64,000 nucleotides of DNA from Elgaria multicarinata webbii (lineage: Eukaryota; Chordata; Lepidosauria; Squamata; Anguidae), in the NCBI RefSeq assembly GCF_023053635.1, contig NC_086192.1:13988001-14052000 (forward strand). Direction: 5' to 3'. The position numbers and the translations under genes were made by a program. A model generated the notes under the pieces. That model saw nothing but the letters and a program-made list of their open reading frames with translations. It was not told the origin of the DNA and did not search any database. Below are positions 38,055-50,300 of the stretch, one piece after another (position 1 is the stretch's first letter; each line of letters begins with the position of its first letter).

Positions 38055-38960
38055 TCCCGCTGCTCCGGATGAATTGCTGCTGCAATCAAGTCAGTAGAGC
38101 CGCATTTCCACGTGGTTCTTCTCTGGGCGCTTCCAGACAGGGCTTTTATCGTGCCCTCACCTGCCTCGTTCGGAGGATGCAGACGTGGCCGTCTTCCGCC
38201 CCGTGTTTCCCCACCTCTGCTTCCGACTTCTTTCTTTTTTTTTTCTGAACGCGGAAAATCAGTCAAGGAGGAAAAAGACGGGATCGCTGCACGGCCGTCT
38301 GGAAGCACCCTCTGCATTTGCTCGGCGGGTCCGCCGGCCCCACGGGCGGTTTCGAAAGGAAGGAGGCTGCGGCCAGAAGCGTTGTGCAGATGGGCAAGCG
38401 ATTAGCTTCTGGAAACACGGCTGAGGGCGTTGAAACGGCTTGCCAACTGGGGCAGAGTGACGAGATGCAAAATGATATTCACAGCCTGTTATTTCGAGAA
38501 GCCAGGAAGTTCATGGAAGCATGGCGGCCTTAACTTGTTCAGGCGTGCGCTGATAAATACAGGTTGTTTTATGGGGGCAATTAACGACAGGAGCCTTTCC
38601 TTCGCTGCCTCTTCCGGCTCCTTCAGCCTTCCGCATCCATTACTGATCCAGGTAACAGCTTGTCTTTCCTTAGCCTCCGTTTGACCTGAAGCCCTCAGCC
38701 CTCCTCTCTGTCAACAAGCAGTCCTGCCCCGTGAGAGGTTTTCCCCTCGCTGAAACTGACTTCCCGCTTCTCCACAGCAGCTTCGCCAAGCGGTCAGCGT
38801 TCTGCAGCTGAGACTTCCCTCTCCAAAGTTGGAATGCTTGGGGACATTCCTTGGCATCACAAACAGCTCAGCCAATGGCTGGGGGGATCTCAGAGATGGC
38901 TGGCTGGCTGCATGCATTGCCTACCAACTCACTTCTTTCCCCACAAAGTCCTGGGATCTC
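38055..38960. other. Intergenic, no gene recognised
   Basis: Moderately GC-rich. Frames on both strands have no family resemblance and no splice context. Confidence 0.45.
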
Positions 38961-38964
38961 CAAA

Positions 38965-39313
38965 TGCCTTTCTAGCTTGACCACGGTGGTACAGGCATTG
39001 GTAACCTCAAGATTGGATTACTGTAACGTGCTCTATGTGGGGCTGCCCTTGAAGCTGCTCCGGAAGCTGGAGCTAGTGCAGAATGCTGCAGCTCGGCTGT
39101 TGTCCGGAGCTGCCCCTTTCCAGCATGGAACTCCTCGGCTGAGGGAACTGCACGGGCTGCCTATTCGCTGCCGGGCCAGGTTGAAGGTTCTTGTACTTGT
39201 GTACAAAGCCCTAAACAACTTGGGACCAGGATACCTGAGAGAGCGCCTTCTCCCTTACCAACCTGCCTGGTCACTGAGGTCATCCGAGGGCCTGCTCCTG
39301 GTGGTTCCACATA
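38965..39313 (+). repeat. L2-like LINE fragment
   Basis: VVQALVTSRLDYCNVLYVGL, LELVQNAAARLLSGA and LVLVYKALNNLGPGYLRERL in one frame. It is cut at ~39,313, where hAT-like sequence begins. Confidence 0.88.
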
Positions 39314-39324
39314 GATCCATGTGG

Positions 39325-39976
39325 ACAGCAAGGGGGCACTCGAGGTGGTCTTTTCCAAGAAGCGCCTCTCCAGAAGGTCTTAAAACCCAGGGACATTTTT
39401 ATGGTAGTTTGGTCCCAAGCCATATAGGGGGAAAATCCACACATGTATTAATACCGTTTAAGAAGAGTCCTTTTAGCGGTGAATTGAAATGTTTCAAAAG
39501 CACCAAAACACTATTGAAGAGACATAGCCTGCTTGGTGTGCCCCGCCACGCCGGCTGCAAAACAGATTACTAAACGGGGTGATTTAAGACTCATTTTAAG
39601 TGACTTTAAACCAGACATTGGGAAACTGGTATCTCTTCATCAAGCCCATCCATCACATTAAGAATTTACAGAATAGCGAGGTACTCTACCCTAGTTACTA
39701 AATGTGATGTCTAATATTCTTGCTAAATGACTATCAGACGTTGAAAAGAGGATATCACTGGATCAAGTTCATCAATTATGTTTAATTGAATAAACTAAAA
39801 AAATGTAATTGGATTCTGAATAAATAGTCAACCATATTGGTTTGAATTTTATTGTTATTATCTTCCTTAGTGGGTCGTTGAAAACCGCTATTCTGAATAA
39901 TGATTTTTATAGTGTAGGGTAGGGGGCACTGGGCATGAGTTTGGGGAACTTACCTGAAAAAGTTTGGGAACCACTG
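39325..39976 (+). mobile_element. hAT-like element, right part with terminal repeat
   Basis: Ends AAAAAGTTTGGGAACCACTG, the inverted form of the left end CAGTGTTTCCCAAAGTGGG seen at 63,767. Bases 39,330-39,480 match 63,855-64,000 closely. No transposase frame was recognised. Confidence 0.7.
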
Positions 39977-41400
39977 GCCTAGACCAGCTTTCCCCAACCT
40001 GGCGCTCTTTAGATGTGTTGGACTACAATCCATCATTGCTACCCACCACCATCTTCTACATGACATTGCAAGAGATACAAGATCTATTGGAATTGGAAGG
40101 TCTTTATGCAAACCTAAGAGAGTTTCTTCTAGCCTTCTTTCACGTTGACAGCTCTGGCCATGTCCCGTCCGCTTGCCCAGCATTTCACCTTTGTGACATT
40201 TTTATCTTGTTTGTCCACACCGGCCTATGTTGGGAAATCCCTGATGCCCTTTGAAGTGTGTGACATTTTGCGTGGCGAGCAACTTCCTGGGAAGTGCTGA
40301 AAGGAATCCTAACTCTTGTGAGCAAATCTCAGATTTCTTTTATTCATTTATTTTTCCTCCTGGAGATTAATCGCACACCGGACCCGGTTTACTTTTTCTC
40401 CTGTGAATGTATCCGCTGGAACCAACTGGTTCTTGATGCGGACTCACATCAAGAAGCTAGTTGTGTTCCAGCAATTACGACGTGTTAGTGTCAGATATGA
40501 CCAGGGGTCACTCCTTTTCTCCTGTGCCTTGAACGGCTTGCATGATGGAGAAATCCAACAGGTGAAGAGTTGCATTTCTCTACTCACCTGCTAAATTCTT
40601 TTTGTGTCCAGCTGCTGTGGAAGGTACCAAAATTCTAAAAAGATGGCAGCCTTGATAGTTACATATTTAAAGGGAGGGGATTAATTTGGAATGAAAGGGA
40701 ATACTAGATGTGTGTGAGTGTGTGTGTGAGTGTAAATGCTTATCTCAGAACTCAGTGATCCCTTTTAGTCCATCTGTTCATTGATCCTGCATGTAATCTT
40801 CCAAACCCAGGCAGTTTAATTTTGGGCCGCTCCTGACACTGGTCTTTGACTCTGGTCAAATATATAGATTTTTGAGTAGGGCGTGATCCGTGTGCCGGTC
40901 TTCTTGGGCGTATTAGACGTGCTTTTATGAACACCCACCTGCCTTGGTGCTGTGCCATGTCACAGTGTTTAGCCGGGTGCAATATTTTTACTCGCCTCTA
41001 GCCAGCTTCTAATCAGAGCTTGCTCTGATACTTCAGCTTAGTTATTTTATGCATTGATTAATCCCCCAAAGCAGATGTTTAGGATGGGGAGAGGTTCGGG
41101 CGGGGGGTGGGGGAGATACAGAAGGAAGGAGGTAGGCTGTGCTTAGTTTCTAAGTGTGAGATAAGAGCAGGGGGCGGGTTTCTTTGGGGCCGGAATGTTT
41201 TGAATAGGGCTCTGAATCGGCCCAATTCAGTCCGAAGCGGGTCAGTCGCTCCGAAGCGCTTTCCGTAGCTTCGGACCAAGAGTGTAAACGATGTGTAAAT
41301 AGTGGCTGTATGGTCTTCGTGTGAAGCTGATCTTATTTTCAAATCTATTTCTCATCTATCCTCCTTACCGTCCCTAGTAGAATTATTATGTTACGTTCTT
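39977..41400. other. Intergenic; one MITE scrap, otherwise unrecognised
   Basis: An ACTCCCA-family scrap at 39,985-40,040 (GATGTGTTGGACTACAATCC). A short (GT)n at 40,710-40,735. No exon was identified. Confidence 0.45.
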
Positions 41401-41428
41401 ACTAATAATTGTAATTATTATCCATATA

Positions 41429-41470
41429 ATGATGATGATGATGATGATGATGATAACAACAGCAGCAGCA
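41429..41470. repeat. (GAT)n then (CAG)n microsatellite
   Basis: About eight GAT units followed by ACAGCAGCAGCAGC, upstream of the TPST1 CpG island. Confidence 0.9.
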
Positions 41471-41539
41471 GCTACAGCCTTGGTGCCCTAACGGTCTGCA
41501 ACCCCGGCTCAATCCAGACAGATGTTCCCATACAGATGT

Positions 41540-41870
41540 GCCTGCCTCCCGGCCAGCTGTGCGGCCAGACCCAGCTGTGCGCCTCCCACGTGATGCAAAG
41601 GGGGAGGGAGCCCCGCGTTTTCCCTTGTGGGAGGAATGGAGGGGGGGCGGGGAAGCCCCGCCTTTGCCGCCCATCACCCGAGCGCGGCCAATGGGGCGCG
41701 GCGACACGTCGGCCAATCCGGAGCGCTTGTGATTTCTATGGCAGCTTCTCTGCGGACAGGGCGGACTAGCAGCTTGGAGGCAGCGGCGAGGAGCGCAGGC
41801 GGCGGCGGCGGCGGCTGCTGCGCAGGAGCGATGGGGCCGGCTCGGGGACCCCGGGCAGGTGAGGAAGAGG
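41540..41870 (+). promoter_or_regulatory. TPST1: TPST1 CpG-island promoter
   Basis: CpG-rich, with a CACGTG E-box at 41,587-41,592 and CCAAT boxes at 41,688-41,692 and 41,713-41,717, the latter about 145 bp before the donor at 41,859. This is a typical TATA-less promoter layout. Assignment to TPST1 rests on position and strand. Confidence 0.65.
41745..41858 (+). other. TPST1: Probable TPST1 noncoding exon 1
   Basis: A purine/GGC-rich leader ends CCGGGCAG followed by the donor GTGAGG at 41,859. TPST genes have noncoding 5' exons, and the coding exon at 46,421 has an acceptor but no ATG-proximal promoter. An ATG at 41,831 opens a short frame that would not join the TPST1 frame usefully. The 5' end is approximate. 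Confidence 0.55.
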
Positions 41871-42772
41871 ACCCCCCCCCATCCCTGTGCCATGCAGGGC
41901 ACCCCCAGGACCCAGGGTCCCATCCAGCAGGGTGCAGAGCTCCCGCCTCTGCCTCTGCGTGGGTGGCCGCTGCTTCGTGCTTCTCCTTGCTCCTCCTTTG
42001 GGCTCTGGGTTTGGGAAGGAAAGAAAAGAAAAGAAAAGAAAGAAAAACCAGAAACAGGGCGCCTCTGAGCACGCACAGACGTCCCCCGCTCTGTTTTTGC
42101 TGCGTTTGCTTTGCGCTCGCGCCTTTACGTTCTGCGTATGCTCAGAGGCGCGGTGCCAGTCGCGCCGGTGAGAAGACCTGCTTCTTGTCTAACAAGGGAA
42201 GGCACTCTGTGTGTGCTCAGAAGCACTGCCCTTATTTTCAAATAAAAGCTGCCGTGAGCTAGCCTTTGGTCTTTGCCCTCCTCTTTAAGTGCCGAAAGGG
42301 AAGAAGGTAGAATCAGGAAAACGGAATTCTGTCCCTTTTTCTTTGGTTGCTTGGTGTTAACCTTTTTTTTATCTACTTTCTTTTAGCTATGAGATTGGAG
42401 GGTGGGTAGCAAAAATCGGTGTTAGAAGAGAGAGTCTCTGAGCAGGCACAGAATTTTCTTTTAATTTTTTTTTATAAACTTCCTTCTGATCAAAACAGAA
42501 AAAGTGTCCTCCACATGTACTGTATCCGTATCTGTTACTTGTCAAATAGGAACTGTACTCTGCACAAGCTCAGAGGCACTGTGCTCTTATTTTTATTTTT
42601 AAAAAAGGATTTACTTAAGGTGCCAGCCCAAGAGAAGAGTAACCAATCAACTAATTGCAACCCAGAATTTGGGCTGGTCACAGCCCCACCTGGCAAACAT
42701 TTATCTTCATATCTGAGCCGTTAGAGGATTGCTAAACCAGAAGAATAAGATTATCTTATTATTATTATTATT

Positions 42773-42803
<31 letters not shown>

Positions 42804-42954
42804 GCACTCCTTGGTTGGTGTTTTCCTTGCTATTTGCTATAAATTATGTGTGTTAGGACAAAAAGTAACTGAGCTTCTGTGGTCAAATTCCCCAATTAAT
42901 GTGTTTAAAAATTTGGCACTGCACATGCTCAGACGCCCTGTTCTTTCCCCCCCA

Positions 42955-43045
42955 CAGTGCAACCTTATGCATGTCTACCTGGAAGTAAGCCCCGTTAAAT
43001 TCAGTGGGGCAAACTCTCAGGGAAGTTGTATAGGATTGCAGCCTT
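42955..43045. repeat. Palindromic MITE copy (AAGTAAGCCCC family)
   Basis: GTGCAACCTTATGCATGTCT, CCTGGAAGTAAGCCCCGTTA and TGTATAGGATTGCAGCC: inverted ends with a central CAGTGGGG. Confidence 0.75.
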
Positions 43046-43329
43046 CCTCTGCTTGTTAATAGAAAGGAAAATCTTTAATTCATAATGAGCAATTGTAATG
43101 AGGTGTGGGGCCGGATGGCCTCCTCCACGGGCGTGATGATATTGTGAGATGGGGTCCCGCCTATTGACATTAAAGGGGTGTGCCTACTCCCCAGCCTTAT
43201 TTGGTTTCCAGTGACTGCGGAGAGGATGTGGGGCAGATGAACACCCCCCCCCCATTCCCCGTGTTATCTCCTTCACAGGTTGGAGATAACAAGAGGATAC
43301 CTCTCCCCTGCCTCCTCCCGGAACCCCTG

Positions 43330-43470
43330 ATAGCCTCTGGGCCAGGGGGTGGAGCTTGGAGAAGGGAGTGGGCGGGGCCTGTGGAAGAACCCAAGCCCCT
43401 GCGGGCCAAATGGACAGCCTCTGTGGGTCAGATGTGTTTCCTCGGGCCAGAGGTTGCCGTCCCCCCAGTC
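43330..43470. repeat. Dispersed GC-rich repeat (uncertain family)
   Basis: GGGCCAAATGGACAGCCTCT and CCTCGGGCCAGAGGTTGCCG. A similar phrase (GGCGTGGCCACCC and AACCTCTTTTAGCCC) occurs at 47,670-47,790. Probably an old DNA transposon; low certainty. Confidence 0.35.
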
Positions 43471-43894
43471 TTGAGGGTACGACGAAACAGACCAGGAGAC
43501 GATGCACGTTGTTTTGGAGCAGGGACTTGTTGGCACCTAAGATAAATAGGTCCTGCGTAATGTCTGACGTGTGGATTTCAAATCTGCGGGTGTGTTGGGT
43601 GCTCACCTGATAGGGAAACTTGAACCTGTAGAAACTGGAACGAGGAAACGGCTTGGAAGCGCCGGGAAAGAGGACCTTGTCTTGCTGCTGCAATACAAGA
43701 GATGCTGCTGTTGTGAGGGCTGCAAGCCCGTACGTGCCTCCGTGGGAGTAAGCCCTGTTACACTCGCTGGGCCTCAATCCTGAGCAGACGCCGTGCGCGC
43801 GTGTGTAAAACGGGAAACGGAGAGTTGAAATCTCACCCCGGTCTTGAACCAGGATGCTTGACTAAAGGCAGCGATAGGCAGCCTAGCTCTCTCC

Positions 43895-43975
43895 AGAGGT
43901 TTGGGACGACCTATCTGCCCCAGACAGGCTGGCGGTTGGGGATGGTGGGAGTTGTAGTCCCAAAATTTCAGGAGA
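43895..43975. repeat. ACTCCCA-family palindromic MITE
   Basis: GAGGTTTGGGACGACCTATC / GGATGGTGGGAGTTGTAGTC with the outer arm TCAGGAGATCTG. Confidence 0.65.
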
Positions 43976-44045
43976 TCTGCTATATAGGCCACAAGGCACC
44001 GGCCTACCTTGAAGGATTCTTGTTAAGGGCTTACTAGCACTTTAA

Positions 44046-44165
44046 AATTTATTTATTTATTACATTTTTATACCGCCCAATAGCCGAAGCGCTCTGGTTG
44101 GTTCACAAAAATTAAAACCACGAAGAGCATAATAAAATATCTAACAATCTAAAAACCCAAATACA
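44046..44165 (-). repeat. L2 LINE 3' tail
   Basis: TTTATTTATTACATTTTTAT then CCGCCCAATAGCCGAAGCGC, in TPST1 intron 1. Confidence 0.85.
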
Positions 44166-44725
44166 AAATGTGCTGGGTTGCGTGCTTTTTCTGGGAAAGG
44201 TTTCAGGTTTTAAGTGCCTCAAGGTTTTAAATGCTTTTTATATTTAAGGGTGCCACAAGACCGTAAATAAATGTTATTTCTCTGTAAATTTGTGTGTGTG
44301 TGTGTGTGAGAGAGCTGTCCAATGTGGGGACAGTTCTTTTAAAGCAAAAGAGTGTGTGTCTGTGTGTAAGGTATTTATTTATTTGTTGGCCTGTGATATA
44401 TCTCGGGGATTTCTCCTTCCGCTAGTTTTCTCTTAAGATGTGTCCAGAATTGACTGGCGTGCAAATCGGTAGCAGAACTCCAGAGTGACGACATGCTGTT
44501 TATACCGAAACTAAAGATGGATGTCTCCACGTTTCCCTCCCTTCGGCTCTCAAGATCTCGGCTCTTCCTTGCGAGTAAAACCGAACTGGGAACCGTCAAG
44601 CTGGTTGTAGCTTTTGAAATTAATTTCTTGGCTCTGAATTCGGCTCTCTGGTGGTCCAGGGTATCTGTCTACATGGAACCGAGTCTTTTGGCTCTGGGAT
44701 TGTTCCAGTTTTGCAGACACAGATG

Positions 44726-44726
<1 letters not shown>

Positions 44727-44758
<32 letters not shown>

Positions 44759-44759
44759 T
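44727..44759. repeat. (GT)n microsatellite
   Basis: About 16 GT units in TPST1 intron 1; another shorter run is at 44,289-44,309. Confidence 0.95.
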
Positions 44760-45699
44760 GGGATTCAGGTCGATGGGAGGCGGCAGACGGAGAAATCCCA
44801 GATCCACCTAATAAACCTGGGTCAGTTACAAGACCTCGAAAGTTCCTGCTGCAGCTTTTATAAGATAGCAGTTGCTGTTTAGAACTGGCCTGGATTTTGA
44901 GCTGAAAGCAGAGTAGTATCTTTTCCAGGGTGTAAGCAAGGCGGCCTGATCCTGTCCTGGAGGAGAACCCACATCTTGTGGGTGGGGAAGGAGTGAGAAG
45001 TCTAGATTTGGCTAGCTGTGAGCAACTTGTCCCGTTTTAAAATAAGATAAAATAGCCTATCTTTAGTTTCTTTTGCAAAATTAATGCCATTCCGCATGAA
45101 CTGGAGATGGGGCATCTGGGTACGTGAGGCACTTATCCTGACCTGTTCTGGCACACCTCCGGCTTCTAAGATTTCAGCCTGGCTTGCCCACGCAGTTTCA
45201 GGCTCGTATTTACAGCCATAAGGACTAGCAGCTTGCTTTTAAAAAAACTAAACCGATTTCTCCATCAGCAGGATTCCGTGCCTTCTAACACCTCAGTGGA
45301 ACCTCCCCGCCTAAGAGCAGTCTACCTGTGATTAGCTGAAGCTGGGGACAGATTACAGGGGAAGGCCTTTGCTTTCCTTATGTTCCCGGAGGCGTTAGCC
45401 TGCATCCTGTTGGAAACAGGACACTCCGCTCGGTGGACACCATCGGTCCGGTCCAAGAAAGTAGCTCTGGCGTTCCCTTTTTAAAAAGTAAAATCAAAAT
45501 CAAGCTGCAGTTCTTTGTCTGAATAGTTGGAATAGCTGGAACTCAGTGATCTGAAGCATCCGTGCCCTGCAGGGAGTTCAGCTGCGCTTTTGGCTGATTC
45601 TGCTTGGTCGACCGGCAGGTTCAAACCTGTGTGTTCCTGCTCTACCTGGTACTTTTGTGCGAAGGAGGCTTTGCACACAATTCCCCCCTTCCTTTGGGA

Positions 45700-45988
45700 C
45701 TTGAGCGTCACCGTGGGGTCAGTGCTGCGCTGTTCCCATGCTTGAGCGTCACCGTGGGGTCAGTGCTGCGCAGTTCCCGGACTTGAGCGTCACTGTGGGG
45801 TCAGTGCTGCGCAGTTCCCGGACTTGAGCGTCACCGTGGGGTCAGTGCTGCGCAGTTCCCGGGCTTGAACGTCACCGTGGGGTCAGTGCTGCGCAGTTCC
45901 CGGACTTGAGCGTCACCGTGGGGTCAGTGCTGCGCAGTTCCCGGACTTGAGCGTCACCGTGGGGTCAGTGCTGCGCAGTTCCCGGGCT
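45700..45988 (+). repeat. 41-bp minisatellite, seven copies
   Basis: Unit CTTGAGCGTCACCGTGGGGT + CAGTGCTGCGCAGTTCCCGGA, with an exact 41-bp period, copies differing at a few bases. It lies ~430 bp upstream of the TPST1 coding exon. The sequence is unrelated to the 35-bp family. Confidence 0.95.
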
Positions 45989-46361
45989 TTAGTGGAACTA
46001 CAGGAAGCTCATACTGAGTGATCGCCCAGATGGCCTGAACTCCTTTGAATCTGTTGGGGATGTCTTTGACCCACCCTAGCCCCTCCAGATGTCTTCAGAC
46101 TCCAGCTGCCATCAGCCCCAACCAGTGTGGCCTAGAGTGATGGGATTTGTAGTCAACAACATCCCGACCCCTGTTGGAAACCATGTGTCCTGCCCGCGAG
46201 CTACGGCCCATGCCTCATTGTCAATGGTTTCCGAATTTAATATCTCGCTATGAAATATTTAGATATTTAATATCGTTTTATTGATGGTTCTTGAGAGCGC
46301 TGTTAGTTTGGGCACGAGAAGTTCATTTGTTAAAGTCCCAATGTGGCTGTTGTTGTTATTG

Positions 46362-46363
<2 letters not shown>

Positions 46364-46395
<32 letters not shown>
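46364..46395. repeat. (ATT)n microsatellite beside TPST1 splice acceptor
   Basis: About 10 TTA units ending 25 bp before the AG at 46,419-46,420, in the branch-point zone. Confidence 0.95.
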
Positions 46396-46396
<1 letters not shown>

Positions 46397-46420
46397 ATTT
46401 TGCTCCTGTTCTCCCAACAG

Positions 46421-47369
46421 GTCTTGAGCTTTCGGGACTGGGTTCTCCATGGCGTGAAACGCGGGAGCTGCCGCGGGCCAGGCACTCCGCTTGGGCCGCG
46501 TGAGGCAGGCCTTTCCTCAAAAAGATGGTTGGCAAACTCAAGCAGAACCTGCTGCTGGCCTGCCTGGTGATCAGTTCAGTGACTGTCTTCTATCTGGGGC
46601 AACACGCCATGGAGTGCCACCACCAGATGGAGGGGCGAAGCGAGCCGGTTCGGCCGGAAGCGGCCCGAGCAACTCCGAGAGTCGTCCCGGCTCGGAAGGA
46701 GAACGCCACGGTGGTTTACCACAAAGACATGCCTCTGATCTTTATCGGAGGGGTGCCCCGGAGCGGCACCACCTTGATGCGGGCCATGCTGGACGCCCAC
46801 CCGGACATCCGTTGCGGGGAAGAGACCCGGGTGATCCCCCGGATCCTGGCCGTCAAGCAGATGTGGGCTCGCTCGAGCAAGGAGAAGATGCGGCTGGACG
46901 AGGCCGGGGTGACGGACGAGGTCTTGGACTCCGCCATGCAGGCCTTCCTGCTGGAAATCATTGTCAAACACGGGGAACCGGCCCCGTACCTGTGCAACAA
47001 GGACCCCTTTGCCCTCAAGTCTTTGACCTACCTGGCCCGGATTTTCCCCAACGCCAGGTTCCTCTTGATGGTGCGGGACGGCCGGGCCGCCGTCCATTCC
47101 ATGATCTCCAGGAAGGTCACCATTGCCGGCTTTGACCTGAACAGCTACCGGGACTGTTTGACCAAGTGGAACCGCGCCATCGAGACCATGTACAACCAGT
47201 GCGTGGAGGCCGGCGTGGAGCGCTGCATGACGGTGCGCTATGAGCAGCTGGTCCTGCACCCCGAGCGCTGGCTGAGGACCCTCCTCAAGTTCCTCCGCAT
47301 CCCGTGGGACCCGGCCGTCTTGCACCACGAAGAGATGATCGGGAAAGCGGGCGGCGTCTCCCTCTCAAA
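46421..47369 (+). CDS. TPST1: TPST1 exon 2: 5'UTR and residues 1-282
   Basis: The acceptor CTCCCAACAG precedes 46,421. The ATG is at 46,525. The exon carries most of the catalytic domain and is GC-rich at third codon positions. It ends SLSK with the Lys codon split (AA|G) at the donor GTGAGT. Confidence 0.97.
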
Positions 47370-50300
47370 GTGAGTCGGCTTCTCTTCCCTGGGCTTCCGG
47401 AAAATGTCCAACGGGGACGCTTTCCCCAGCCGTTTCCTCGGAAAGTTCTCCCGTGCCCAAAAACGCAGGTGGGCGAACCGCGGGCACTCCTTGGCCAGTC
47501 TCTGAGCGGCCCGTTTATCAGTTGATCAGTTGCACCGCTGCTGTTAGCAACGAGAAAACAGTCATCTTGATCAGGGCTACTGGGTGTCAGGAAGGGATTT
47601 AACTTCTCCCCCTCCCCAGGGTGCCCTGCGTGTGTGTTTGTGTCCTGCCCCAACCCACAGCCTGTAGCAGGGATGCAGAACCTCTTTTAGCCCAAAGCCG
47701 GGATTCCATTTCAGAGAAGGTCTCATGAACCAGTGGTGGGCGGGGCTGAAAAGAAAAGGGGCGTGGCCACCCACCCACCCACCCAAACACCGCCTTACTT
47801 CAAGCTCTTACTGCCGGTCCCTAGACCTTAGGAGAGGATTTTCAGTCTTTTTACATGGGAGCACAAACGTAAGATCACCACCTGATGATTGGTGTTTGGG
47901 GGGAAGGGGGCGTGGTCAGGGGAAGGGGGTGTGGCCATCTGCCCGGGAGGGTTCCCCACCCCAAAAAAGGCTGCTCAGCCCAGGCTAGACTAACTTGGAT
48001 CTGTTTTAGCGTGTATGTCGTTTTAACTTGTCTTTGAAGTGTGCAGGGAAACACGTGGCTTTTGGTCCACTTCTCCTGAAACATTCACAATCCTAGAATC
48101 ATAGAATAGCAGAGTTGGAAGGGGCCTGTAAGGCCATGGAGTCCAACCCCCTGCTCAGTGCAGGAATCCACCCTAAAGCATCCCTGACAGAGGGCTGTCC
48201 GGCTGCCTCTTGAAGGCCTCCAGTGTGGGAGAGCCCACCACCTCCCTAGGTCATGGGTTCCATTGTCGTACTGCTCTAACAGTCATTAAGTTTTTCCTGA
48301 TGTCCAGCTGGAATCTGGCTTCCTTTAACTTGAGCCCCTTATTCCATGTCCTGCACTCTGGGAGGATCGAGAAGAGATCCTGGCCCTCCTCTGTGATATG
48401 GCCCTCCATATCACTGTGTTACCTTTCCTAGGCTGAAAACGCCCTAAAATTACTGGGCAAGCTTTCGGGCACACCAGAACTCTTTGTCACGTACAATGAA
48501 AAGCCAAGTGAAAATTGTGGGCGCTGGGTGGGTGGGGGAGTAGCAGAAGGGGGGGAGTTGCAGTTCAAGCAACAGCCGCCGTTCAAGCCTCGCAGCCTGT
48601 TTTTTTGTAAAATCCTTTCCGACGAAGAGCTCTGGAGGTCTCGAAAGCTTGCACAGTTTGGGGCAGTTTCTTTTTTTTTTGCATTGTCCTAACAAAGGCT
48701 TTTGCCTTTGCTTACAGGGCAAAATGTGGGAGGAGGCGGTTTTAGATTCGTAGGTACGGAGATGGTGTCCGGTGGCACGAAAGCGCCCTTCCCCACGCGA
48801 ATCAATTTGTTAGCCTTCACCGTGCCACAAGACGCTTGGTTCTGTTTGCTTCGACCGACTGACGCAGCCTGCTGCCCCTCTGGAAACAGCGACAATCGAC
48901 CTCCCCTGTTTTTGAAGCTTCCCCAAACTCCCAGTTCTCACTCGGCTGAATAAAAAACGTTTGCGGGCTTTGCTGCGTCTGTCGGACGTGCGGAATCCCC
49001 ACCGAAAAACGGAGCCCGGTTCGTACCTTCTCGCTCCCCCTGCTGGGTTTCTCTCCCTCCTCTTATGAAACAGTATTGACTTTGAGCACAACACAGGCCG
49101 CTGCCCCCCCGCCCTCCCGCTTTGGAGTCCTGATAACCGGCCTCTGTTTCCTCTCTCATGTCGAGGGGCCGCGCCTGACCCTCTTGTCATGTCTGGTTCT
49201 GCTTTCTTTAACCGCAGCCCCTCCAAACTCTGGCCGTGTGCCGGGGCGAGGGCGTGCAGAGGCGGCTGCCATCCCGTGAAGGCTTTTGGCGGCACCGCAG
49301 GGCGGCACGGGACCCTCTGTGGCTTGCAGGCACTGCCAGCGTGGCTGTTGGCGGGTCCGGGCCGATTCCTTAATGGGAAACAGCTGTGGACGCCGAGGCT
49401 TAAAGGAGAAAATGTCATTTTTTCCCCTCCCAGGCAAGCCCCTGGGCCAATTCTCTCGCTTTATTACTGTGAGCGGATCCGCTGGGTAGGGAAGATTTGG
49501 GAAGCCCGGGGCTTTTTGGGGAAGGGGCGGACGGAGAGAGCAGTTAGTTGTACATTGTCGTACCGTTAGAGCAGTACGACAATGGAATCAGTTGCCTGGT
49601 GAGGTTGTGGGGTCTCCCAAACTAGAGGCTTTCAAGAGGCAGCTGGACAAAATTCTGTCAGGGATGCTTTAGGGTGGATTCCTGCATTGAGCGGGGGGTT
49701 GGACTGGATGGCCTTAGGAGGCCTCTTCCAACGCTGCTATTCTATGATTCTATGAGAGCGTGTGGGCAGCTGCGTTGCCATCCCCTCTTCTAAGAAGAGC
49801 CCTGCTAGATCCTTCCAAAAGATTATCCCATCTTTGTCCCACCTTGGCAAATCAGGTGTTGATGCGCCGGTCTGCTCTGAGTTCGAACTCACACCTTTGC
49901 AACCTGGCGAGTCGGAGGGTAAAACGGCGCAGGGAGGCGAGAGCCCGAACATTTTGCTGTTGCTCCTCGTCGCTGGGTCTTCAGGGATAGATCGCCACTG
50001 AACGTGGAGGTTTGGTTGAGCCGCCACGGCTACTCGCCACCGTGTGGCCTCCCGTCCTCTGTGAATTTGTCTCCTTTCAAACTGTTTTCGTCTTGTGGCA
50101 GGGGGTTCCGCAAGAGAACCATGTGCTGCGTGAAGAAGTATTTTTCTTCGCTCTGTCTACTGCCCATCGCTTTTATTAGATCTGGGGTCTCTGCTCTTTG
50201 GTGCCAAGCGGCCTTCCTGCCCCTCCTGATTCTAATTTCGTCCTTTAAAGCTTTCTTTTGCAGGCTGGCTTCCTGCAAAGAGAAGTGTTCGCCTGCAGCT

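Noticed and set aside
41402-42076. 224-codon minus-strand and 211-codon plus-strand frames at the TPST1 CpG island
   Set aside because: Composition-driven frames. The plus strand is better explained as promoter and noncoding exon.
46576-47328. 250-codon minus-strand frame
   Set aside because: It is the antisense shadow of the GC-rich TPST1 coding exon; no family resemblance.
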